Shown here: positions 40,088 through 52,400 of the stretch, in pieces
How the letters are laid out: every line of letters begins with the position of its first letter
Position numbering within the stretch: the stretch's first letter is position 1
Assembly: GCA_017871115.1 (NCBI GenBank)
Contig: JAFCIZ010000001.1
Coordinates: 4,135,501 to 4,199,500, forward strand
Length of the DNA stretch: 64,000 bases
Source of the DNA: Cunninghamella blakesleeana
Taxonomy: Eukaryota; Mucoromycota; Mucoromycetes; Mucorales; Cunninghamellaceae
Reading direction: 5' to 3'
The notes under the pieces: model-generated
What the model saw: the letters and a program-made list of their open reading frames with translations, nothing else
Databases searched by the model: none
What the model was told of the DNA's origin: nothing
Made by a program: the position numbers and the translations under genes

Positions 40088-43068
40088 ATGTCATCAACAG
40101 ATAATAACAAAACAGAAAAACAACACGAAGATAAAACAAATAAAAATGTAGATTTGGACGAAGAGACCGAAGACGAATTTACTGTTGTTGATGTCAGCTC
40201 CTCTTCATCATATGCTCTTGAAGATCATTCTGTTACTCGTTCATCTTCCAACACGAATATAGAAAATATTCTTCAAAGTATTGACAGTGATAATGACAAT
40301 AATAAAACTGTTGAATTGGAAAGTGATATATTAGCAAAAGTGCTTGAAAAGACAACTATTTCTAATATACCTGAATCTTCTGATAAGGATTTATTATCAA
40401 GTAACAATAACAAAGATGATAAGGAAATCAATGAAAACCCAGTATTAGTACCTACTGATATTGATATTGAAGATGAAGTACACCAAGTGGATATGAATAA
40501 TATAAATGCTAACAATATATGGGAAAACACTGAATCTGCAATTAGAAACACTTCTGCTTTGACATTTACTGAGGCTACAACCGCTGATCCTTGGAAAGAA
40601 GAAGTTGAATCTATTCATTCTATTGATAATCACAACGAAAAAGATTATAAAGAGCAACAGCTACAGCAACAACAGCAACAGCAACAGCAGCAACAATCTA
40701 ATACCTTCACAACTTTTAACCCTGCGATTAATACCCCTAAAAAGTCAGTCATATTGGATAGTGATACCACTCACAAAAAAGTAAGTAATATATATACATA
40801 TAATAAACAAAAATTAAGGGGAATGATTTTTTAACTTTAATCATCTTTGCTTTTTTTTTTGTATTATACATAGGGTTTTCAAAATTCTAACGACATGGAT
40901 CAAATCTTAGATCTTGAAGTATCCGGCCAACTTCCTGATTGGTTTATTGGTGAATATTATACGATTGGCCCTGGTATATATGATGTAAAGTTCCTTCGCA
41001 AAGTAGAAATTGATGGTGAAATCCAACATGCTTCTGGATACTTTACTTTTGGACACTGGTTTGATACGTAAATAATACATATATATTTGCAAATCATATC
41101 TACTTTTTTCATATTATATAATAATAACATTATTATTATTATTATTATTAACCTATATTATATACAACTTTTATTTTTCATTATAGATTACCTTTAGTTA
41201 ATCGATTTGATATCAATGGTACTAAGAATACTATTAGCTATCGCAACCGTTTACCTAATAAACGTCTAATTGAAAAAATTAGAGAAAATCATGGTTACAC
41301 ACCTCCTCATCCAGCTAGCGTATTCAAAACAAACAGTAATCAGTCTATTATATCAAAATTTATGAAATCAAATGCGAAAGCTTCCAAACCTGATGCTGAA
41401 ATATGCGGACAAAGAATTTTGCCAAGTATTCCTGGTATAGTTGGAAGATTATTTGCTCAAAACTCTGCCAAGCATGTAATTTAAAAATAAATATATATAT
41501 CATTATCACCATAAAAATAAAAATAGTACCTGTAATACATAATATTAATCTAGAATTATTTTTTATTTATTTTATTAGATTCAAGAATTAGATCCATTTG
41601 ATTTAAAACCTACTCGCGTCTTTACATGGGATGAAATCAATCCAAGGTTCAAAGGGTATAGCTCCTGTCCAAATGGCCATTTTGATGATCATACTGGCGA
41701 ATATATAAATTTCACTATGGAAGTTGGATACCAAACGTCTCAATATCATTTCTTCTCAATTACTGATCGTGAACCTCAAGGAAATTTAATTACAAGTATC
41801 ACTGCTCCAACAGCTTATGTTAACAGTTTTGCCGTTACGCCAAAATATATTATTTTTGTAAGTATATATAGTCTTATATTTATTTATTTACTAATGAAAA
41901 CATGGATTATATATTAATTTAATTTATTAATATTGTATTTCTTATGTATTTGTTCACTTGTTTACTCCAAAAAAAAAAAAAATAGATTTTACCACCAATG
42001 ATTGCAAGTGGTATGAAATACAGCTGGAATGAAAGTATATTAGACTCTTTTAAATTTGACGCCAAAGGATCAAATTTATTTTATGTCATATCTCGTGAAA
42101 AGAAACAGGTTGTTGCTGTATATAGATCAGCTTCCTTCTTCTCTTTCCACCAAATTAATGCATATGAAGATTTAAACCAAAGAGGACATAATATATATAT
42201 TGATATGATTTGCTATTCTGACGATACCATTGCGCACCAATTAACCACCAACTCTTTAAGACAACCGGAAACAATGATGAAGCCATCTCGTCTTGCTTCT
42301 TCTGAAGTACGGCAATACTGCCTTAGCAATATAGAAGATGAAAATTTAGCTTATCTTTCTAATCAATCATCACTTCCAGGTAATGCAGGATCATCTGGTA
42401 TTTCAGGCCGGTTTACATCAGCTATTGGTAGCGTTTTCCGTAATAACAAACAATCTATTCCTAAAGCTACAGCAACTGCCACTTCTTCAAATATTACAAA
42501 TGATACTGATTTTGCTTCACCTACTTATGCATGGATGCCTACAGCTTCTTATAGTTTACGTATACAACCTTCATTGGAATTACCACAAATCAATCCAAAT
42601 TATAAAATGAATAATTATAAATATATGTATGGCCTTGGGTTTTCTGCAGCTAGTTCAATCATGGATGGTCAAATTTGGAATAGTATAGTCAAAACGGTAA
42701 ATATAAATAAAAACCAATTATTTTTATTTTTATTGTTAATATTATAAAATATATATATATATATACATCTAATTATAATTACCTTTTATTTTTAAAAATA
42801 GGACATCAGTAATAAATCTATCGTAGCATCTTGGCACCAAGATTATTGTTATCCAAGCGAAGCAGTATTTATTCCACGTCCTTCTAATGGAGATCATGTA
42901 CAACAAGAAGATGACGGAGTACTAGTTAGTGTTGTCATGGATTCGGCACGAGCTACATCATTTTTATTAATATTAGATGCCATTACACTTCATGTGTTAG
43001 CTACAGCTGATCTAAACACTTTAGTCCCACTTAGTTTTGCTCACGGTACTTATAGACTTCGAAATTAG
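40088..43068 (+). CDS. Carotenoid cleavage oxygenase family protein, one iron ligand changed
   Basis: RPE65/carotenoid oxygenase family; in Mucorales, relatives cut carotene toward trisporoid sex signals or regulate carotene synthesis. Exons: 40088-40780, 40874-41067, 41187-41475, 41579-41857, 41986-42696, 42802-43068; 810 residues. Residues 1-231 are an acidic disordered extension with a Gln run. The propeller begins near LDLEVSGQLPDWFIGEYYTI and shows GHWFDTLPLVNRFDI. Expected iron-binding histidines: His 426 (NGHFDDHTGEY), then residue 474, which is Asn (AYVNSFAVTPKYIIF, codon AAC at 41822-41824) where the family has His, then His 540 (SFHQINAYED) and His 803 (FAHGTYRL). Three of four ligands remain, so catalysis is doubtful. 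The gene is otherwise intact and well spliced. An AcaA- or CarS-type role is possible but not shown. Confidence 0.88.
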
Positions 43069-43428
43069 CTTTTTTTAACTATATATTTATATATTTATGC
43101 TGTTATTTTTATACTCCATTTCCAAATATACTTTTATTGTTTTTTTTTTTTATATATCTTTTCGAATTAACTAAAAATAATAATGGTTGAAAATTAAAAT
43201 AAAATAAAAATCAAATAAAGTTACTAAAAAATAAAAAAGGTTAAACTAGCCTGACAACCTGATCAATGATTAATGATTTTTTGTTTTTGATTTAAACTTA
43301 TTATGATGTCATACTGTAACACAAAACTTTGGTGAAAAAACTATAAATAATGCTAACAATGGTTCCAAATTTCATTTTTATTGTTCTTTTTCTTATTATA
43401 TTATTTAAAAAAAAATTCTAAAACTATC
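43069..43428. promoter_or_regulatory. Gap before the PMP3-type gene
   Basis: A 360-base A/T-rich stretch between two plus-strand genes with the PMP3 promoter. No specific element recognised. Confidence 0.45.
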
Positions 43429-43550
43429 ATGGCTCTTACTTGTTCTGACATTTGTAAATTATTCTTTGGTAATAAATTTATTATTTACTTGGTTAAAAAA
43501 AATAAAAAAATAAAGAGATATCATGTAAAACTGTGTTTATGTTGACTTTA

Positions 43551-43595
<45 letters not shown>

Positions 43596-44032
43596 CATAG
43601 CCTTCATTTTACCACCATTAGGTAAGATAAACAACTGACTTGTCAAATCAAATTATTATAAATACTTACTTATATTCTTTTTTTTTAAAAAAATAAATAA
43701 ATAACTAAAAAATTAATAGGTGTTCTTCTTGAAAGAGGTAATTTTTTATTTTACTTTTTTGTATATTTTTATCGATACACTAGAATTTAAGATGTAATAC
43801 TTCTCCACACTTGTTATATTTATTAATTTTATTTTTATTTTTCAATATATAGGTCCTTGCCATTGCGATTTACTTATTAATATTTTATTAACGTTACTTG
43901 GTTGGATTCCAGGAATTAGTGAGTATTTATTTAAAAATAATCACTATATTTTTTTAAAAACGTAAATATAGAAACTAACAATTACTTTATTTTTTTATAG
44001 TTCATGCTATTTATATTATATTTAAATACTAA
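43429..44032 (+). CDS. PMP3: PMP3/RCI2 family plasma-membrane proteolipid
   Basis: Tiny two-helix membrane protein; in yeast Pmp3 affects membrane potential and cation tolerance. Five exons: 43429-43468, 43601-43621, 43720-43737, 43853-43918 and 44001-44032; 58 residues, the normal family length. Exons 2 and 3 are only 21 and 18 bases, and all four introns split codons after the first base. Sequence features: MALTCSDICKLFF, then AFILPPLGVLLERG (the PPLGVxLERG signature), then DLLINILLTLLGWIPGIIHA, ending IYIIFKY. Every splice site has a good consensus and the product matches the family end to end. It is invisible to simple ORF calling because no exon exceeds 66 bases. Confidence 0.95.
43553..43595. 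repeat. (ATT)n tract in PMP3 intron 1
   Basis: About 40 bases of ATT repeat directly before the intron 1 acceptor (ATCATAG) of the PMP3-type gene. It occupies the usual polypyrimidine position. Confidence 0.85.
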
Positions 44033-44191
44033 AAAAAAGAAAACGGCATTTTTATTTTTATATTCCTATCCCCTTCATCATAAATTACCATCATAAATAT
44101 ATCATTACTATTACTATATTATATTTAATATCCATTATACTATGTAATATTTATTAGTCTATCAAAATAAAGATATATATATCCATAAAAA

Positions 44192-45944
44192 TCATTCTTT
44201 TAATGCTGAATTACTATCATCATTACTATTATTAAGTCCACTTTGTTCGTAAAGTTCTATTAAGTCCATTACTACATCTATTAAAAATATAAATATAAAT
44301 ATATTAATAAATATTTAAATAGTATAGTAATAACTATAAATAATAAAAAGAAAATCTATTTTAAATTTACCTCTTACTGTTTGTACAGATATATTATTAG
44401 ATGCTCCCCACATATCTACCCACTATTACAAATAAAAATTATTAATAAAATATTTACCGGTTGGCTATATGTATATATATATATATATGTATGTAAGTGT
44501 ATTTATGAATGATCTTTTTCATTTTTTTCTTTTTTATACTTACATCAGTCATTGTCATTTGTAGATCAGCATAAGAAGTTCTTAAAGCAAGATATAAACA
44601 TCCTAATCCAACTTCGGCAATTGAATACTTTAATGATAATTTTGGACAACATAAACTAAAATAAACAAATATATACATGTTTAATATAGTGATAATAATA
44701 ACAATACAAAAATATAAAATTTATTGATTTACCTATCCCATACAAACATCCATGCCACCCTTGCAATACTGTTAAAATTTATAGGCATATCTAACAACAA
44801 CAATAAAAAAAAGATAGGTATATGAGGTGAGCAAATATTTAATATAATTAATACTATCATTATGATTATGATTATTTTGATTATCACTACCTTGCTCCAT
44901 TTGCTTCCATATCTTTTGAAATGATATACTAGTTGTTCCATTTATATAAGGTGAAGATGCTGATGAAGTATCGGAAAGTGAATAAAAAAAAGGTATTGAT
45001 CCCATATTTCTTAAAACAGTTAAGCAAAAAGTAAAAGGCAATTCCACTTCTAAATTAAAATCTAAGGCACGGACTAGTAATAATTCACTTTTAGTTAAAG
45101 TCGTTCGCATTTTAAAGTAAATCTAAAGTATTTATTAGTATTGTATTTTTATGTTACATTTTATCTACATTAATACACCATATTAATTGTATAATTATGC
45201 ATCTTTTTTATAATTATTTATATTCTTACTTACTTCGCTAACTTCCAGTATATTATCTTCTGGATAAAAATATCTATTAATAATAAAGTAATATAATATA
45301 ATATAAAAAGTAACTATCATTTAATATACAAAATATGACTATCATGTTATATTTATACGTATTATTTGTATATATATTTCTATATACCTATATCCTACAT
45401 TAACTAGATCTCGTACTTTTCTCGGAACTTCGGTTGCTTTACAGGCAAGATGTAAACAGGTTGTGACCAATAACTAATATTCATATAAATTTAAATAAAT
45501 GATTAAATATAAATGCAGTTGATAAGTATAGTTATATTATTATTGTTCTTTTTTTTTTTTTTTTACTTGATTTATCTATTATATATTACTTCTTCATTAG
45601 TATATAAAGGTAAATTTTCATCGACTATTTTTTGATTTTTTGGGTTTTTAGTATTCTGATTAATTGACATAAATTGGTGGAATCGATGATAATAATATAA
45701 GGCTGTTCCTGTTGTACGTACTGGACTATATTTATAATGATATAATAAATGAAAAAAATCAAAAAAAAATTTTATTATGAATTTTTTAACTGAATATTAT
45801 CTTAATATATATCATTTTTGTTTTTTATACATATAGTTTTTACAGATCTAGCATTGCACTAGCTTGACGTATAAAATTTATTGAAGCAAAATTAGATAGT
45901 AATAAGTTTTCGTAAAGAATTTGTTCTTTAGTGCTATCTGTCAT
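44192..45944 (-). CDS. Cyclin, cyclin Q (CCNQ/FAM58)-like
   Basis: Probable regulatory partner of a CDK10-like kinase. Nine exons in order: 45944-45844, 45725-45590, 45473-45388, 45273-45234, 45122-44891, 44790-44733, 44655-44544, 44422-44371, 44277-44192; 300 residues, close to human cyclin Q in size. Cyclin-box features: INFIRQASAMLDLPVRTTG, TALYYYHRFHQF, TTCLHLACKATEVPRKVRDL, then VNVGYRYFYPED and RTTLTKSELLLVRALDFNLE. The second repeat has IAEVGLGCLYLALRTSY, and the end VVMDLIELYE parallels the cyclin Q tail. A Ser/Thr insert follows NMGSIPFFYSLS. Alternative: a divergent cyclin K/L/T relative, but the tail and HLACKATE block favour Q. It converges on the PMP3-type gene. Confidence 0.78.
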
Positions 45945-48900
45945 TTTATTTCAAAGAAAAATATAAGCGAAGGACTAATGAAAAGAAAAATGTGAAAAAA
46001 AAAGTGAAAAAAAAGCGGGGGCGGCGATTGATTTTATTAAATCTTCAGCTGTACAACCTCAACCATACAACCTCTCCCCTACAGCTTTTTCTTTCACTCA
46101 AATTATTAAATAATACTATTATATTTTATTTTATTTTATCTTATTTCATTATTATTATTATTTTAATGAAACGATTTTATTTTATATTTATATAAAACGA
46201 AATTGTTTACTTTTTTTTATCTTTAGCATAATTTTTTTTGGCCATTACTTTTTTAAATAAAATTCAACTGCATGCGGATTGTACCAATCCATTTTTTATA
46301 TTCTTATTAATTATATATTTTTATCATTATTCTAATAAAACGCTATACAATGAATAAATTTGGATAAATTAAAAAGAAATTGTAATTAATTTTTAAATTT
46401 TACATGACAAAATGCAAAGGCAAACTATTATATAAAAAATTATTTATTTATTGCTTTATTTTTATTTTTAATACCTTATTTAATCATTTGATTCAAAGAT
46501 TTTTCACTAATTCTTTGTTCATTTGATCTATATTTTATATAGATAGAGCATCTTTTTCTTTTTCTTTTTTTTACTTTTAAGTATTTATATATTTTTAAAG
46601 CCATAGATATTATATAAAAAGAAGAAAAAATCTTGAAAACAAGTTAATAAAAAAGCGTGTTTAAATTTTCAAAAGGTAAAGGCATGTTAAAATAAATGAT
46701 TTTTTTAAATAGTAATATTTTATTTTTTGACGTTAATTGCGATTACTAATATATGTATAATGAATGAATATGCATTACAATATTAATATTAGAAAACTTC
46801 AATCTTAGGAGCATAATAAAATGATATATTCTTATTATTTAATCGGTATATATATATATATATATATCTTTAGTTTTACACTCAACTTTTATACTAATTA
46901 TTATCTACTATTAATATATTTGATATGTATTATTTAAAGTCTCAGTTTGCTAAATTCTTAAAAGGGAAACAACATGATATCGAAAATGGTATCAAAAGGA
47001 TTACAGTAAAAGGTATTCAATGAAGGGAAAAAAGATGATTGATAAAGCACAATAACTATAAAAATAATTAGCTGAAATAGTTGGTTATAAAAAATCATTT
47101 CCTATCTATTTTATGGTTATCAAATATATATAACTTTTTAACTAGAATTAAAAACAATGCCATAGGTAATTAAATTGTATACATGTGCAAAAAATAAAAT
47201 AAATATTTTAATGCTTACAAATCTTTTATATGGGAATTAAACATTTATTATCTACCGGTTAGTATGTTGATAAATAACAAAATGAAGCAAGTGGCTATAA
47301 CTATACGAAATAACAAATAAATATATAAAATATCTAATATAGGCTACTAGGGGAATCAAAAGTGGAATCAGGAGAGACTTCAGTTCCTGGATTGGTATTT
47401 ACACATGCTGTATTAAATAGTTTTTTCGATAAAAGAACATGCTCTTATGCTTGGGTCAGTTTTTCCAACTTCTTTATCATAACAAGCCCTAAATGTAATA
47501 ATTTTTTCTTGAATATCAGGAGTACTTTATTCAACTTTACATTCTATTTGGAGAAATTTCCAAAGAAAATTTTTGACGCTTTAAAAGAATCATTGCTTTC
47601 ATCTACAAAGCTTTTATATCAATTTTCTTAGTTATTGTAGCGGTTAGGTTCTGTATACTAGAGGTGGCACATTGGGTCAGAGCAATAGGGTCAAGAATAA
47701 AAGTAGTGGTAGAAAATATTTATACCATTTTGATTTGATTAATTTTGATTAATTTATCAATTAATAAAATAAGAAAAGAAAAGAAAAGCACAAAATAAGT
47801 CTGGTAGCACTTATTTATCTATCTATTTATATATATATATAAAGGATAGAAAAAATGAATAACACTATACATTAAAATATAGCTTTTAGCATATAAATCT
47901 CGAAATTTCTTATAATAATATGGTGTAAAATTCTGGGAATTGCCTTAAATAATAAATACACCATGGAAAAGGAGTACTTTTGTAAAAAAAAAAAATTGTC
48001 GTAAACTATATGTTAGGAGGTAATCATAAGATTTCATTTGATAAATATGGTATACATTTTATTATAAAATAATAATAATAAATCACTAATTCATATAATA
48101 GGATATATAACCATTTAACCCCGACATATAATATTGATCGACCTTCTTTTTTCTTTTATTTTTAAATTGATATCATTTTTTAAACCTCAGTTATGTTTTC
48201 ATGGATTATTTTTTTTTAAAATAAGGTATATATATATATATATATCTATATATATATAAATATTTGAATACGCATGCGTTTCTTTTTTCTTTTTTTTTCT
48301 TTAAAAAAAAAGAGAAACTTTACAAGTAATATATGAATTAAACCAATCTATTATTATTTATTACTAAAAAGTAAATAAAAATGTTGACACTCTATTCGAA
48401 TATTAAATTATTACACTAAGAAGAAAAAGAAGAGTAAGTTGATATATAAAAATGGAAAATAATGACATTTTTTCGGTATGTTAATTTATTGAGGAGGGAT
48501 AGCATAAATATAATTTACAGGAACCTTTTTTCTTTCATTCATTCATTCTTTCTGTTTTCTTTTTTTTGACGATTTATGCAAGCAGCAACCTTGTATTATT
48601 ATTTATTAATATATAAAAGGTAAAAACATTATATAAATTAATCTAGCTATTAATACGGAAGAAAGGAAACATAACCATTCAAATTAATAGATTTATTTAA
48701 ACTCCAGTCATCAATTAATTATATGAATTACTATTGTTATTTGACAACTTTTTTTTTTAATATTTTTTATTCTTTGTCTTCTTTAAAATAGAAATATATT
48801 GCTAAATAATAAAATATGGATTTTCAACATTATAGGAATAGTGGAAAAGTAATATAAATATATGTATTTATATATATACGTACTAAATTATCAATAATCA

Positions 48901-48977
48901 GTAATGACACGTGTCCTGAGTTTAAAAGAGGTACTACTTGTCAATTTAAAAATGATAAGCATATAACGTATTTATAT

Positions 48978-49010
<33 letters not shown>

Positions 49011-49495
49011 ATATATATTTATATTTCATAATAAAACTAAATAAATTATAATCACTATATGTGAATAGTATATATATATATATATATATTATTACTATTA
49101 CTATTACTATTATTATTATTATTATTATTGATCGTATATTATATTAAAAAAATAAAAAAACTGAAACTCCAGCTTTTTAAAATTTAATTTTTAAAATCCC
49201 GCAATTCTTTTTTTTTTTTTTTTGCTTTTTATAAAAAATGGGCTCCTTTTTTGAATTTTCAGCTTCTTCTTTTTCGCTTTTTTTATTTTTATTTTAAATA
49301 ATAATCCCAAGCCTCTATTTGTTATTTTTATACACTATTTTATAATTATTCTTTTATAAAATCCCTTTCCCTTCCTTTTCTTTTCTTTTTCTTTTCTTTT
49401 TCTTTTTTTTCTCACTCTCATATAAAAATATAAATATCAATATCATTATTATTACTATTATTATTACAGCATTTTATTAAAACTCACCTATCATC
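45945..49495. other. Gene-poor 3.5-kb gap
   Basis: Between the start of the cyclin gene (minus) and the flippase gene (plus). It contains AT and ATT tracts (for example near 46849-46867, 48229-48258, 48977-49001, 49093-49129), promoters at both ends and one more complex island at about 47350-47720 that is open on both strands. A G-box-like palindrome GACACGTGTC lies near 48906. No gene can be supported. Confidence 0.45.
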
Positions 49496-52400
49496 ATGGC
49501 TCGTCTCCTGCAAGTCAGGAACAAAAAAAAGAAAAGTGCTTTTCCAACAGCATCAACAGAAAGAAGAACCATTTATGTAAATATGCCAATACCAGCTGAA
49601 GAATTAGATGATTATGGACAACCAAAACATCATTTTATTGCCAATAAAATTCGTACAGCCAAATACACTTGGTATAACTTTTTACCAAAAAATTTATTTG
49701 AACAGTTTCGTGGGATTGCCAACTTGTATTTTTTATTCCTTGTTATATTACAAATGTTCCCCATCTTTAGTACTTCAGCTTCACCTGTCTTGGTTATTTT
49801 ACCTTTAGCTGCTATTTTATTCCTTACTGGTGCAAAAGATGCATTTGAAGATAATAAAAGACATAAAACCGATGAAGGCGTCAATAAAGCAATCACCTAC
49901 ACATTGTCGGAATGGTCAAATATAAATACTCCTGTTTATAAAGTGGCTCGATGGCGTCGATGGTTAAATACAATTAAATCTTGGTTCCGTTCTTTATTTA
50001 CTTTTTCATCATCGTCTCATAATACACATCTTGAGTATGACTTTGACGATAACCTTTCCATGTCACTTAGTCGTAGGCCAACCAATCAATCTGTTGTGTC
50101 GGCTACCACTACTTTAAGAACAAGCTCAACACCTACAGCTTCAGCTCATTCACCTATTGCTTCTATACGACAAACATTGCGTTCTAGTACCACCTCTATT
50201 ACTCGTGTTTTTCAAAAAAATCAACAATTAGATGGTGATGATCCACATCAACAACATAATAAACCCTATCGACCTGGACTCGTACCTCATTCTGTATTAA
50301 GGAAAAAAAACAAAAAGAAAAAATATAACCAAAAACAACAACAAGCAGCAGCAGCAGCAGCAGCAAAAAAGAAAAAAAAAAGACATGAGATGGATAAAAG
50401 ATGGAAAAGAACTCTATGGCAAGATCTTAAAGTAGGGGATTTTGTGTTTCTTAGAGACGATGATCCTATACCAGCTGACATTGTCATTCTTTCAACCTCT
50501 GAAGTCGATGGATTATGTTATGTGGAAACTCAAAATTTAGATGGGGAAACTAATCTTAAAATTAAACGTGGTTTACAAGCAACAAGTGATATGTCTAAAC
50601 CTGAACATTGCGATAAAGCAAGTTTTTATATTGAAAGTGAACCACCCCATGCAAATCTTTATTCTTATAATGGGGTTTTAAAATGGAAAGTTACAAGAAG
50701 AGATCAACTGGCATCTAATCAACAACAACATGATAGTAGCTATTTTGATGTAGATGATACAACTATAGAAAAACAACAGCAGCATACTATATTTGAAGAA
50801 AATGAGAATGATGATGATGATGACGACGACGACGATGATGATGATGATGATGATGAAATAGAACAACAAGTAGATGTAAATATAGATGATCAGGAAGATG
50901 ATAATAGAGTATCTCATGAAAAAACAGAAGCTATTACTGGTAGTAGTATTTTATTACGTGGTTGTGTATTAAGAAATACAGATTGGGTTATTGGAATGGT
51001 TGTTTTTACTGGAAATGAAACGAAAATCATGTTGAACTCAGGAAAAACGCCAAGTAAGCGTAGTAAAATGGAAAAAGCTACCAATCCTCATGTAAGCAAA
51101 ATTATATAATAATAATTAAGTAGGACAAAGATTATTATGCAATAAATATAATTAACTATCCTTTTTTTTATTTATTTTTTACTTTTTAGGTCATTGCCAA
51201 TTTTATTTTACTGTTTATATTATGTTTAATATGCTCTATTGCTGCAAGTATTGTTTTTTCAAGTCAATCATCTTCAGACTTTTTTGAATCACGGGATGCT
51301 GATAGCGCTACAATGGAAGGCTTCATTATGTTTTGGTAAACGAAAAAAGAAAAAAAAGAAAAGTAAATACGTACTATGAATATTAACATTACCAATCTTT
51401 TTTTTTTTTTTTTTTCATTTTTATTATTATTTATTTATATTTAGGACTACACTTGTTATTTATCAAAATATTATTCCTATCTCACTTTATATCTCAGTAC
51501 AAATTGTCAAAACTGCATCTGTAAGTACTTTTAAATATAGTATATATATTTATAATTTATTTATTTATATATTTATATAAATTGGAAAAATGGAATTTCT
51601 AAAATATGATTATTATTATTATTATTGTTCATTTAATTATTTTTAGGCTTATTTTATTCATTCTGATATTGAAATGTATAATGAAGAAGTTGACCAACCT
51701 TGTATACCAAAAACATGGAATATTTCAGATGATCTTGGACAAATTGAATACATATTTTCAGATAAAACTGGTACCCTAACACAAAATAAAATGGAATTCC
51801 GACGATGTACTATTAATGGTGTAACCTATGGTCTTGGCGAAACAGAGGCTTCTGTTGGTGCTAAACTAAGAAACAACGAAGATAGTGATGGTGGTGGTGA
51901 TGAAGAAGCTAATGAAGGTTTAACACAACTAAACGCTGATACAAAACGTATAATGGATGATTTGGATTTAGAAAAAGCAAGAAAAGAAATGATACAAAAG
52001 CAACAATTACTTTTTGAACACCGTTATGCTAATCCCAAATCCTCCTTTGTCGACCCTAAATTATACGATGATCTTGCCAAATCTGATGTCCAATCTCAGA
52101 GTGTAATTCATTTTTTTTCTGCATTAGCCTTCTGTCATACTGTAATTCCAGAAGTTCCTAATCCTGATGAACCTGAAAAAATCGTATATAAAGCACAATC
52201 ACCCGATGAAGCCGCATTAGTAGCCACAGCAAGAGATGTTGGATTTACATTTGTAGCAAGAGAACAAGATAAAGTGATTATGGATGCTATGGGTGAAAGA
52301 AGGGAAATGACACTCTTGCATGTTTTAGAATTCAATTCAACAAGAAAAAGAATGAGTGTGATTATGCGGGACGATAATGGACGGATTGTACTTTTATGTA

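Noticed and set aside
48836..48970. Possible CCCH zinc-finger gene (TCPEFKRGTTCQFKNDKH)
   Set aside because: The third Cys is missing, the proposed intron does not close phase, and nothing else supports a gene.
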